Below are positions 11,134 through 21,923 of a stretch of 64,000 nucleotides of DNA, piece by piece (the first letter of the stretch is position 1; each line of letters opens with the position of its first letter). The stretch is taken from contig JAUTDP010000006.1 of the NCBI GenBank assembly GCA_033439795.1, forward strand, positions 868,001 through 932,000, in the 5' to 3' direction. The translations under genes and the position numbers were made by a program. The notes under the pieces were generated by a model. The model was not told the origin of the DNA. It made no database searches and worked only from the letters and a program-made list of their open reading frames with translations. This DNA comes from Sordaria brevicollis (taxonomy: Eukaryota; Ascomycota; Sordariomycetes; Sordariales; Sordariaceae).

Positions 11134-14087
11134 ATGTTGTCTAATCCCCTTCACCGGTTCGCCCCTTATCATGCTATGCCATCTCCTACCATGCTATCTG
11201 GTGGACATGTCTCAGCTAGCCATCTCCATGCCGCTGGCCTCGACACCATGGGTCCTGGCTCTCATTATGCTCTTCAGCAGCTTCAGCAGCACGTGAGTGT
11301 CCACAACCACCACCTCGCAAGGGCAGGTCCTCAACCGAAACACCGACAACATCCCTATGGACCGGCAACAAGAGCAACAGGCGCGTCCGGGCCCATTCGT
11401 AGACGGATTAGCAGAGCGTGTGATCAGTGTAACCAGCTGCGGACAAAGTGCGATGGCCAGCATCCATGTGCCCATTGCATTGGTAAGTCAAGTGTGAGTT
11501 TTGCGTCAAAACAACACATAGTCTGACGGTATTTAGAATTCGGACTCGGCTGCGAGTATATCCGGGAACGTAAGAAGCGTGGAAAGGCATCAAGGAAGGA
11601 TCTAGCAGCACAAGCAGCAGCAGCCGCCGCTGCCCAGCAGAATGGCCAAAAATCACCGAGCCAAGCTGGCGAGAACGATCAGTCCTCCGAGACACGAGCC
11701 GAAAGCACCACGACAACCAAGCGAGCTTCTTCCTTACCCATCGAGCACCAATCAACATCAAACGACAAGACAATGAGCGACATAACCGAAGATTCAATGA
11801 GGAGCCAAAGGACCGGGAGTATGGATAGTTTGGATTTGGGCGGACATCAGACACATATCGCAAGTCACCCTGGAGCCATGGACCGAGACCAGTTGGAAAG
11901 TCCCACTATCGACCTCAGCTATGGAAATGTACACCAAGAATATCATCGCCAAGGGATGGGTGCTCATCTAATGAACGGTTCATCGCATCATGCCCCATAC
12001 GGCTCGAATCAGTCTGCCATGTCCAACTATCCGGATCTACCCTATGGGCTGCAAACTCAAAGCCCGACCGGCTATTCAGCAAACGCATCAAATGGTTTCC
12101 GCATTGGGACCAGCCCGATGAGCGCTTATCCCATGGCTGGAGAGCCAACTTCGCCTGGCTGGATGAATATTGCATCACCACCGCCACAGTTTGCTCACCC
12201 GCAGCTCCCACAGCCCACGTATAATCATTCACAACTGCGATATCCAGTACTGGAGCCGCTTCTGCCACATCTGGGTACACTGATGCCGGTATCGTTGGCA
12301 TGCGACCTCATCGATCTTTACTTTGCCAGCTCTTCCTCGGCTCAGATGCACCCCATGTCACCGTATGTTCTGGGGTTCGTATTCCGGAAGAGGTCCTTCC
12401 TACACCCAACAAAACCTCGCCAGTGTCAACCCGCCCTTCTAGCAAGCATGCTGTGGGTTGCGGCCCAAACTAGCGATGCCCCCTTCTTGACGAGTGTTCC
12501 GTCGGCGCGCGGCAAGATCTGCCAAAAGCTTTTGGAGCTCACCGTGAGCCTTCTCAAGCCTCTGATCCACACCCCATCCGAGGAGTCGTCACCTGTTTCG
12601 AGCCCTATTGTTGATGGCGTGGCACTGGGTGGACTCGGAGTGGCCCTTCCAGGCTCGATCAGCATGGATGCGCTGACTGGCGAGACTGGCGCATTTGGTG
12701 CTGCCGGATGTTTGGATGATGTGGTCACTTATATCCATCTTGCCACCGTGGTTTCCGCGAGCGAGTACAAGGGTGCCAGCTTGCGTTGGTGGAACGCCGC
12801 ATGGTCACTGGCTCGTGAGCTCAAGCTCGGACGAGAATTGCCACAGAATGCACCCACAATGCAGAACAGCGGAAACGATGTTGACGGAGAAATGACAAAC
12901 ATTCCCGGCATGATCACGGAAGAGGAACGAGAAGAGAGACGGCGTATTTGGTGGCTGGTCTACATCGTCGACCGCCATCTCGCGCTATGTTACAACCGGC
13001 CTCTGTTCCTGCTCGACATCGAGTGCGATGGTCTTTTGCAGCCCATGGATGATACGGACTATCAGAACGGGAACTTCCATGCTTATACCGATCCGAATGT
13101 CCTGGCGTCCGACCCTAACGCTTCGGCTGCCCGCCATCGCGGACCATCCTTTGTCTGCACCGGCCATAGCATCTTCGGCTACTTCCTGCCATTGATGACA
13201 ATCCTTGGTGAAATCGTGGATTTGCATCACGCACGAAACCACCCACGCTTTGGCGTTGGTTTCCGTTCATCTCGTGAATGGGATGATCAGACTGCTGAGA
13301 TTACCCGCCACCTTGAGATCTACGAGGAGAGCATTAAGAAATTCGAGTATCGCAACCTCAGTCTTAGTGCACAAGCCCACGCTGCTGACGAGAAGGCAGC
13401 TGAGGCAGCTGGCGTTCCAACCGCCAACGATGTCCCCCATGATGCCGGTACACCATCAGTTCAAAGTGTCCACAGCGTACATACTAGTTCCAGCCGATTG
13501 ACGGAAAGCGATATTCAAACTCGCATCGTCATGGCTTATGGAACACACGTCATGCATGTATTGCATATCCTTCTTACTGGAAAGTGGGATCCCATCAACC
13601 TCCTAGACGATAACGACCTCTGGATCAGCAGCCAGGGCTTTATTACGGCTACTGGGCACGCCGTGTCTGCTGCCGAAGCCATCAGCAACATCCTTGAGTA
13701 CGATCCCGGCCTGGAGTTCATGCCTTTCTTCTTCGGCATCTATCTCCTCCAAGGCTCCTTCCTCCTTCTGCTTATTGCAGATAAGCTTCAGCTTGAGGCG
13801 TCGCCCAGCGTCGTCAAGGCTTGCGAGACCATCATCCGTGCGCACGAGGCTTGCGTGGTTACCCTGAACACGGAGTACCAGGTATGTTAACTCCTCCATT
13901 ACAACAGACCTTTGAAACCACTTTACTGACTCCTCTTTTGCAGCGTAACTTCAGCAGGGTGATGCGCAGTGCCCTTGCGCAGGTCCGCGGCCGCGTGCCC
14001 GAGGATCTTGGCGAACAACATCAGCGCCGCAGAGAACTGTTGGCCCTATACAGATGGACCGGCGACGGAACTGGCCTGGCCCTCTGA
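11134..14087 (+). CDS. xlr-1: Xylanolytic transcriptional activator (XlnR / Xyr1 / XLR-1 family)
   Basis: Three exons (11134-11482, 11537-13881, 13944-14087) give 945 aa, close to the 940 aa of Trichoderma XYR1. The start is the Met of MLSNPLHRF, matching the N-terminus of XYR1; an in-frame Met 35 codons upstream is in the leader. The zinc cluster is a textbook Zn2Cys6 (CX2CX6CX5CX2CX6C), and intron 1 splits it between HCI and EFGLGC. The fungal TF middle region has [34 protein letters not shown] and [20 protein letters not shown], and the protein ends [16 protein letters not shown]. The family switches on xylanase and cellulase genes in response to xylose or xylo-oligosaccharides and acts in the nucleus. 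Intron 2 (13882-13943) lies just before the conserved NFS(R/K)VMRSALA tail. A long C/T-rich leader precedes the start. Confidence 0.97.
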
Positions 14088-14920
14088 ATCCATCCATTTC
14101 TTATGTCAACCTCTCTGTAACAATCATTATACCAATTCTGGCTCATTATACACGATGCTCGCTAGAGCCCAGGATATCTGCTTTTGCTTTCTTCTTTTTA
14201 TCATTTACAGCGGTTGGCTGGCGTTGCTGTTTTTGGCAGATACCACTGCTCATGGTTGGCTTTTGTACTGGAGTTTTTACGACGGGAGAGAACCAAAACC
14301 AAAAGCGTTTCATACGCGGCACATGGCGGACGACGGACAGACGGATGGTGGCAACCGGACGGGAACTTTGGTTATAGGTTGGGAGGACTTGACGTCCGGT
14401 TCGGGTTCGGGTCGGTCGGTCGGTCGGTCGGTCGGTCGGTCGGTCGCGTCCCTTATTGATGATGATACAAACGGCAAAGGATAAAACAGTTGTCTGATTT
14501 GCTTGGTATAATGGATTGTATTTTAGTGAGCTCAAGGTTGAAATAAATATCATGGATCACTACAAGGGAAATAACTCAACGTCTTGGGATGCAGCAACAC
14601 GTGAAGAATTTGTGCGCTGCGTCGCAACATCTCCAATCTCCATGTCCACTGCATATGATGCACTCGATACCCGACAACATCATTACGCCTTCTTATTGCA
14701 GTATTACTCCTAGAAGTTTAATGAACATTTTAAGAATATAGGGTTCGTTAAGAACTATTATCCCACTATTACAGTATCGTATATCGATTGCAGTTACATC
14801 TCAGCCAAGTGAGCGCGAGTTGGCTCGAGAGCACATAATTACATGCATTCTCATTTATAAACTCAGAATCCGAAGCACCTACCAACAACCAACTACGACA
14901 GCTGATCAACAGCTGTAACA
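14088..14920. other. Intergenic region between the regulator and tRNA-Asp
   Basis: Contains the likely 3' UTR of the regulator, the GGTC microsatellite and AT-rich sequence. No gene was recognised. Confidence 0.5.
14410..14446 (+). repeat. (GGTC)n tetranucleotide microsatellite
   Basis: About nine uninterrupted GGTC/GTCG units lie some 320 bases after the stop codon of the xylanase regulator, probably in its 3' flank or 3' UTR. Confidence 0.95.
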
Positions 14921-15015
14921 TCTTCCGTAGTATAGTGGTCAGTATGTGAGCTTGTCAAGCTTGAACATCTCAGTTCGATTCGCTCGAGACCCGGGTTCAA
15001 TTCCCGGCGGGAGAG
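14921..15015 (+). tRNA. tRNA-Asp (anticodon GTC) with a 23-nt intron
   Basis: The acceptor TCTTCCG pairs with CGGGAGA (one G-U), with discriminator G. The D-arm/A-box is GTATAGTGGTCAGTAT. The anticodon stem is TGAGC/GCTCG with loop TTGTCA-C (anticodon GTC at 14954-14956). The T-arm is CCGGG-TTCAATT-CCCGG. An intron at 14958-14980, directly after position 37, is the canonical site for nuclear pre-tRNA introns. Removing it gives a normal 72-nt tRNA. A T-run follows at 15019-15035. Confidence 0.93.
14958..14980 (+). other. Intron of tRNA-Asp
   Basis: These 23 nt sit between anticodon-loop positions 37 and 38. The 3' part contains AGTTCGATT, which with the following C resembles the pol III B-box/T-loop consensus GTTCGANTC. 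Confidence 0.88.
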
Positions 15016-15648
15016 ACCAATCTTTTGACTTTTTATTTTTCTCGAATATCTTCAATTTCTATCATCACGATCCTGTTGCTTTATTTTCTTGTTTTGCTTT
15101 TTGTCCTTTTGATCCAAAGCGGCACTTCTTTTCCCCTTGGTGAGAACTATTGCGTACGCTATTTGATGAAAGTGCTGGGTAAGAGAGTACGTAGGCGGCG
15201 ACCGGTGGCGAGTGTCGTGCGCCTCACGATATCTCAGGATCTTGCTTCCTAAGCAAGGATCGCACCTGCCTCTATGGGAAAGGGAAAAGAAATAACTAGA
15301 GGTAGTAGAATAAGCTTTATGTCCCCCCAAGTAACTGCTTAATACTGCTAATATCGGCAGTGATCTAGGAAGGTGCACCTGGCGGCGCTGTCGTTCGTTC
15401 CTTTTCGTGCGAAGTATACCCGTGTCACTCCGAAGTCACCACCGCGCAATATCCGATGATGTCTCTGGTGTCAGGACAGTGATTCTGCGCAAGTCCCATG
15501 CTCCTGCAACTAGATAATCATCATTACATGGATAATTTGGTCAACAAGCGTGGTTGTACAAATATCTGTAATCGCCAACTGCTATGTCCACCAGCGCCCA
15601 AACAACCCCGATCTCACTAGATATCCGTCTCGTCCGAGTGTATTGTTT
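15016..15648. other. Intergenic region between tRNA-Asp and the HET gene
   Basis: The pol III termination T-run is at the left edge. The rest is unremarkable and no gene was recognised. Confidence 0.5.
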
Positions 15649-17890
15649 TCAAACAACAGTCACAACACTCTCCCTACTTGAAAGTCTAAGCAGCTCCTCC
15701 AACTTACTTTCTTCAACCTCACCAATAGCCAATCCCACTCTTTCGAACTTTCCCTGGTGGTTGTCGTCCGTCGACAACCCCAGAACAAGAAAGTAAACCG
15801 CCAGCCTTTGCTCTTTGCGGTGGCGGACAGCTTTTTCCCCCAGCACAGTGTACACGCCGGACTGATCTTTCCACCTGTTTCTGGATCTGTCTCGTACCGA
15901 CACTGGCGGCGTCGCCCTGGGGCTGGTGGACTGATAATGGTACGTCAACCTCCTCTAGCAACTGATCAGGATACACCTTCAACCTTTCCTCTCCCCCCCA
16001 GCCATCCGGTAGCGTGTAATATAAATCACCCTTTCCACTATAGGGGTCGATCAATGTCGACTTTAGCAAATGGCCGCGGAGTGTAACGAAGCCGCTCTTC
16101 ACTCGACCAAGCGGGTTCGCATCGGTGACCACTTCGCACCCGGCATCCAGGACTACGCACCGAGGTTTCCATCCGGGTTGGCTGAGGCGGCAGCAGACGG
16201 GGTTGGTGATGGATGCCCAGGAGAAGGTCGGGGCTATGTACGCTGTTCCAGCTCCAGAGGAAGGGCAAGTGCAAGTAGCGCCGCTGTTAGGAGTGGAAGT
16301 GGTGGGTTGAGAGGGAGGAGCAACGAACCTGGCTCGCCATGCTAGGTCCATTGTTAGGTTTCCTTGCCATAACCCAGCCAGATACCTGGTTTTCTTCTTC
16401 TTTCCCATCGCTGGCGCGGCGGGACCGTTGCTCAAGGCTTCTAACCTTTCACTCACAACCTTCGCCAACCCAGCCACAGCCGGTAACCGATCCGTCTGAT
16501 ACGTCAACGACCTATTCGTATACTCCTCCACGACATCATGCCAGGTCTCATACACTTCCTCTTTTGTCTCTGGCAGTGGAAAAATAGATCTGGCTAACGG
16601 ATCCCCTGCCTCTCTTTCTTGTTGTTGCTGGTGGTGTTGTTGAAGATAAGTACACTCACAGACATTAGCTACCGAACAAATCCACCTCAGCTCATACCCC
16701 GTAAACAGCAGCATGCGCTTAGACAGCAGCTGCTCTTGAAAAGTCCACGCCCTCGTTGCCCACGGGTTGGGGATTCGTTGTAACTTGTCGCGCGTGCGGG
16801 AGTGGGAGTGTTCGAGGTCTGTGAAAGCCAATCGAGCAGCTAGAATCGTACCTTTATTTCCCTCTGGTTTCTTCATCCCTTGCCCCGTGGGTTGTGGCCA
16901 AGTAACCCTATACGGCATCTTCCAATTCTCACCAGCCGATAGATGAGCCTGCCCAAGAAAACCCTCATCACTGCCCCCCGCCGTAGCAGCCACAACCGTC
17001 AACCACGCGTTCCGATAAACACTCGCCATGCGCGACGCCTCGACTTCCCAGTCTGACGCAGAATCCTGGATGATACAAAGCGCGTCGATCCAGACATATC
17101 GCTGCCCGATTTTACGGGTCACAACCACAGCGTCTTGCAAAGTCTGTGGCAGGGTGGACGACAAAAAGCCGGCGGTGAGGGAGGAATAATTGGTGGTGAG
17201 GGTGGTGAGCGTTTTGCCGGTGCCCCAGCAGTAGGAGAGGGCTATGCAGGGAAACTCTTTGGGAGATAGAGATGGGGGCGAGTGAGTTTCGATGAGACGG
17301 ACGTATGACGAGTCTAGACCGTCTGGACAAACGTCTATTAACCTCGTTGGCGGCTGGCTTGATGCAGTGCTGCAATTGCTGTGGTGCTCGTTGCAGGTTT
17401 GAAGACAAGACCGGATGAACTTCATCGCTTCGGGAGAGTCTGGAGATGGGCTGAGTTCGGCGCTGTGGGTGATGCCTGGCCAGGCTGGTTCGTGATCTAT
17501 TTATTTCTCAGTCAGTTCTTCTTTCTTAAACCCCATTCCTCCCTCCCCATCCTTCCCCTTACATATCTCCCACCCACTCCAGAACGGAAACGTGCCTAAG
17601 GGCGTATAAACCTGAAACCCCACCGCCCCCTTTTGCGTATAATCCACTCGCAAGTTACATCCTCCCGCGGGACTCACGAAGCTGGTGACATTAACGGGGA
17701 ACTCGACGGGATCAAAGTATCGAATGGCCTCGAGGACAAATCGGCAATATGCACATCCACCTTTGGCGGAAGTTATGAGTTCAGATGGTGTATGGGTCCA
17801 GTGAGTTGTTGAATAAGGCTTGCCGTCGTAGTACATGTGGTAGGGAGGGCGGAGGTTGCAGCATATGTTGCATGAGTTGGGGGTTGACAT
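15649..17890 (-). CDS. HET-domain (heterokaryon incompatibility) protein
   Basis: Exon 1 is 17890-17563. A 66-nt intron at 17497-17562 (donor GTAAGG, branch AACTGACTG, acceptor AAATAG) removes the only in-frame stop between the two parts. Exon 2 starts at 17496. The N-terminal part has cysteine pairs (CNICC, CAYC) common in fungal HET proteins. The HET core follows: FPCIALSYCWG, YVWIDALCIIQDSASDW, ASVYRNAWLTVVAATAG, and later RAWTFQEQLLSKRMLLFTG. HET proteins mediate allorecognition and can trigger cell death when non-self strains fuse; partner and specificity cannot be read from sequence. Near 15865-15955 the reading frame shifts by one. The upstream frame (KVYPDQLLEE) and downstream frame (VYTVLGEKAVRH...FERVGLAIGE) both look real, so either a weak intron of about 82-88 nt ending at ATCAG or a frameshift lies there. 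The end at 15649 assumes the former. Confidence 0.85.
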
Positions 17891-18833
17891 TGTTGGTAGA
17901 GGTGACTCTTTATGGATGAGTGTCGGCAGAAGGACCTGGCTGAGGTGTTGGCAAATGTGGTGAGGTTTGAGTCTGAGAAGATGTTCGGGAAAGATCTGGC
18001 CTGTAGGGCTGGAATTCGATATCCGATGTCGTCCATATACGGTAAAGTAAGTCTGACTGACTAGATAAGCATATTAGCCTCGATACAACACCACGGTTGC
18101 TTATGACTTACAGGCAAGAAGGCTAAAGGGTGTCGACAGCTGATGCTTGGCGGTTGCTGTCGTCTGGATTTACCCCTGAATCTTTGTTATTGTTACGTCT
18201 GGCCGGCAGGGGTGGTCTAGTCGCACCGGCTGTAGGCTGCGCAACGACGGTGACTTGTTAGTGACCTGTATATCGTATGTAATGAACGGCGTGGTGGTTT
18301 AGCTATATACTCACTTCACGTTGTATGCTTGATCTAAGCTGATGCGCTGTCTCGCTCAACACCCTCCTCGCTATACATAGATAACACGTTTGAGCCTTCA
18401 TCACGAGTCCACGATCCCGCTAAATTACTCACTCAACAATTGCCTTTGCCCGACCCAGGCGCCCTGAGCAAGTGCTGCCCCCCCTGACAGAAATCCAAAT
18501 ACAACAAAAGTGTTGCCATCCAAAACAAGTACTGCCATTTTATTTTTTGCTATACCCATGCACCGTGGAGGAAGACAAGAAAAAAAAAAAGCGAAAACGA
18601 GATAAGACAATCCTCCATGTCTCTGTGTTCAAATGTCAAAACTGACGAGGTATACCAACAACACCCAACCCATCCATCTCTTTTTTTGTACGTAAGAAAT
18701 CAACCCCTTTCTACCCTGGATGCAAAAAGAAAATCCCCTACTGCCAAATATGCTATGTTGTTATTCAAGCCTCAGCCAGGTTAGGCTTTATGTTATGATG
18801 CTTGTTGTGAGATATGGAACACCGTGTGTATAG
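17891..18833. other. Intergenic region between the HET gene and the PRPP synthetase gene
   Basis: Holds the HET promoter and the likely 3' UTR of the next minus-strand gene. No other gene was seen. Confidence 0.5.
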
Positions 18834-20436
18834 TTACACAGGGGCGTGGTTGAAGAGGTAAGACACGGACTCGCCGTTGTGTGTACGGCGAATGGCCTCG
18901 GCGATGGTGGGGGAGATGTCGATGACGCGGATCTTGGGGCACTGTTTTCAAGAGCTGGTCAGTTATCTTGCCAAACACGTAATCTGGAACGAATCGAATG
19001 CAACAACTTACCCTTTCAAGCTTGTCGCCGAGAGGGACAGTGTTGGTGCAGATGAGAGCCTCAAGGACGCTGTTGTTAAGGTTCTCAATGGCGTTGCCGG
19101 AGAGAATACCGTGGGTAACGAGGGCAAGAACAGCCTTGGCGCCGTTCTCCTTGAGGACGGAAGCGGCCTTGCAGAGAGTGCCGCAAGTGTCGGCCATGTC
19201 ATCGACAAGGATGGCGATCTTGTCCTCGACGTTACCGACCAGAACCTGTTGTCACTCTGTCAACTTCCCATCCTTCAACCTAACCAATTCCGGGTCTTCT
19301 TACCATGCGACCGACGACGTTAGGACGAGGGCGCTCCTTGTGAATAAGAGCGAAGCCGGTGTTGAGGTGGTCTGCAATAGAGGTAGCACTAAGATGATGG
19401 GTCAGCGTGAGCTGTTGTTGTATCTTTCTGAGACTTTAGAGTACGAACCGCTTGGCGCCACCAGCATCGGGGGAAACGATCACGCAGTCCTCAGCCTTGT
19501 AGTTCTCGCGGATGTAGCGGAGGAAAGAAGGCTCCGCATAGAGGTTGTCGACGGGAACGCTGAAGAAGCCTTGGATCTGTAAAAAGGAATTGTTAGCGCA
19601 TGGCTCTGCCAACGATTTGCGCACAAAGAACCGGGCATACCTGAGAAGCATGGAGATCAACGGTGACAATGTCTAATGTCACATGTTAGCGGCCAAACAC
19701 AGCTTCTTACTTGGAAACTGGCAAATTGCTTACGGTTGGCACCGGCGGTCTGCAACATGTTGGCGACAAGTCTGGCGCTGATGGGGGCGCGGGACTTGTC
19801 CTTCTTGTCCTGGCGAGCGTAGGGGAAGTTGGGACTTGGGAAATGGTCAGTTCAGTCCCGTCCGTCCGGTTCAAGGGCAAGAAAAGCATTCTGGCACATC
19901 GCACATCCTTTGCGCCAACACACTTCCAGGGCTGTTGAAGGCCCCAATGGCTGGCTGGCTGGCGCAAAAAAAGGGAATGCGCGCGCGAATGGTATCCATG
20001 CCTCATGTGTTGGAACAGATCCTTACATGACTGCCGTTATCCTCCGAGCACTGGCGGTTCTACACGCCGAGATGGCAATGAGGAGCTCCATCAAACCCTC
20101 GTTGACGTCGCCGGTGGCGGTAGACTGGATAATGAAGACATCTTCGTCGCGGACCGACTCGCCGACGGTGAAGGAGGTTTCTTGGTTCGAGTAGTTGAGG
20201 GAGATGGTCCTAGCGACCTCGATTCCGAGACTGTAACGACAGAATTGTCAGGAATTGTTGTTGTTGTGTAGTTTGGACGTACGGCGCAAAGCCAAACAAT
20301 GCGATGCGCGATATCGGATAATATTCGAGAGGAATATAAGTGTAGGCAATGCATACCGCTTCGCAACCTTCTCGCTGAGCTCAGGATGGCTTCTGCCGCT
20401 GATGAGCTTGATCTCGTTTGCCATTTCGCCGGACAT
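18834..20436 (-). CDS. Ribose-phosphate pyrophosphokinase (PRPP synthetase)
   Basis: The enzyme makes 5-phosphoribosyl-1-pyrophosphate from ribose 5-phosphate and ATP, feeding purine, pyrimidine, histidine and tryptophan synthesis in the cytosol. Eight exons can be placed: 20436-20357, 20230-20027, 19834-19734, 19672-19641, 19576-19449, 19388-19304, 19245-19012 and 18941-18834. They join in frame to 323 aa, a normal length for the family. Seen in order: [39 protein letters not shown], the ATP-site motif [42 protein letters not shown], and the PRPP-binding loop [13 protein letters not shown]. It ends SYLFNHAPV. Exon 4 is only 32 nt. Fungi carry several PRS paralogues, and which one this is cannot be decided here. 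Confidence 0.95.
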
Positions 20437-21923
20437 GTTGTCGAGAAGTCAGAAGGGACCCGTCAAGTAGACGACAGGGCCAGGCTATGGGGTTGACAAA
20501 AAGATTTCGAAAATGCGAGGGTCCTCGGGTGTTACAAGCCACGGGCAGGTTACTTCCTTGCTTCTCTTCTGCAGCTGCGTGTACCTGTTAGCGGGGCTGC
20601 CGGGACAACGTGGGGCTCATGACACGAGAAACATGATCTTTGGACGGTCTCTCGGTGTAATTCGCTGTTGTAGGGGAGGGAGGGATTATGGCCGGGGTGG
20701 GAAGTCTCGAAGTGAAGGGTGGTGGTGTCAAGGTTCGTATGGTGGTGGTGGTGGTGGTGGTTGTGAATGGCAGTCAGTGTGGTGGGATTGATGTTATACC
20801 GGTAACGCAAATACACTCAATGCTGAAGGGCGGGAGGGAAGAAGACAGTAGGGGTTCTCACTGACAAGGAAATAACAATGGATATGATTCTCGGGTCACC
20901 GTTGCAGTAAAAATTGAAAGTTGTGTCTTTGGATTTCTTGGGAAGAGGAAGATCAACCGCAAAGGTTCACTCAACGAAAGTCAAAATAACAGAAAGAGAG
21001 TTCTCAATTGGCGTCCGAGAACTGGCTGGTGCAGGCACAAGCAGCGCGTCGACGGGGCCCCGGCCAGGGATCACTGGCCATTGGGCCAATACCCCATGAC
21101 GGGCGAAAAAAAAAGGTGAAAGAAAAAAATTCTGTGGAGACCCCTGACAAGCCACCGCCGGGCACTGGCTGCGTGACTGACTGACTTGACACTCCCGGGC
21201 CGCTTCGTTCTTGCCCTGCCGTGCGCTGTTTGGGGCTCCTCCGATGAAGGCCGCAAAAGGTGAGGACGGAGAGAGCAAGAGGCCCTTTCACAGGCGAAAA
21301 AAGAGTCTCGGTTGGGGAAGTATACGATACATCTTACCTCACCCACTCTTGGTGCCCATGTCCGTCGCCGGTACCTACGACCCTCTGCCCCGCATGCCGA
21401 ACGTTACCTATCGATAAGGCGATAAGCCTACGGAATCGGCTAAGCGTGGAGTCAATGACCCGGCGGTTGAGCGGAGTCACACGTGTAAGCCGAGAAGCAT
21501 AGGGGACTCGACGGGAACTCGATATTTGGACAAGACACCATTGGATGTTTCACAACCGAAAACTTGACTCAGTCATATGTGCGTACATTGTATTCTCGAA
21601 TCTGTCAGTTGACTTGTGGTTCTTTGGTGTTGAGATCGAGATAATCCGGAAAGACGTCCAAGTCACAGCAGTCGCCATGAAGCCATCGTCATCGACAGCT
21701 TTGTCAAACACTCGGCGCCAAGGTGTGAGGTCACCTAACCCATTATGGTAATTAGCCTTAGTCGAGATCGAAAATAAGGGTCCGGGAAGAGACGACGAGA
21801 TGGGATGGGAACGACTGTTTGTTCAGCTGCCCGAGTGGTTCAGAACCGAAAGACTAAGTGGCTCTTCAAACGTAAATCAATTTATAGTAAACCTACCAAA
21901 CGTCTATACCATTAAAGCAAAGA
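20437..21923. other. Intergenic region with promoter of the PRPP synthetase gene
   Basis: Holds a (TGG)n run at 20740-20761 and ordinary non-coding sequence. A tRNA A-box-like string near 21830 lacks the rest of a tRNA. Confidence 0.5.
20740..20761 (+). repeat. (TGG)n trinucleotide repeat
   Basis: About seven uninterrupted TGG units in the 5' flank of the PRPP synthetase gene. Confidence 0.9.

Noticed and set aside
17497..17562. In-frame TAA between the two parts of the HET gene, suggesting a pseudogene
   Set aside because: A 66-nt intron with good donor, branch and acceptor removes it and keeps the frame.
21818..21870. String GCCCGAGTGGTTCAGA resembling a tRNA A-box
   Set aside because: No matching acceptor stem, anticodon arm or B-box follows within tRNA distance.
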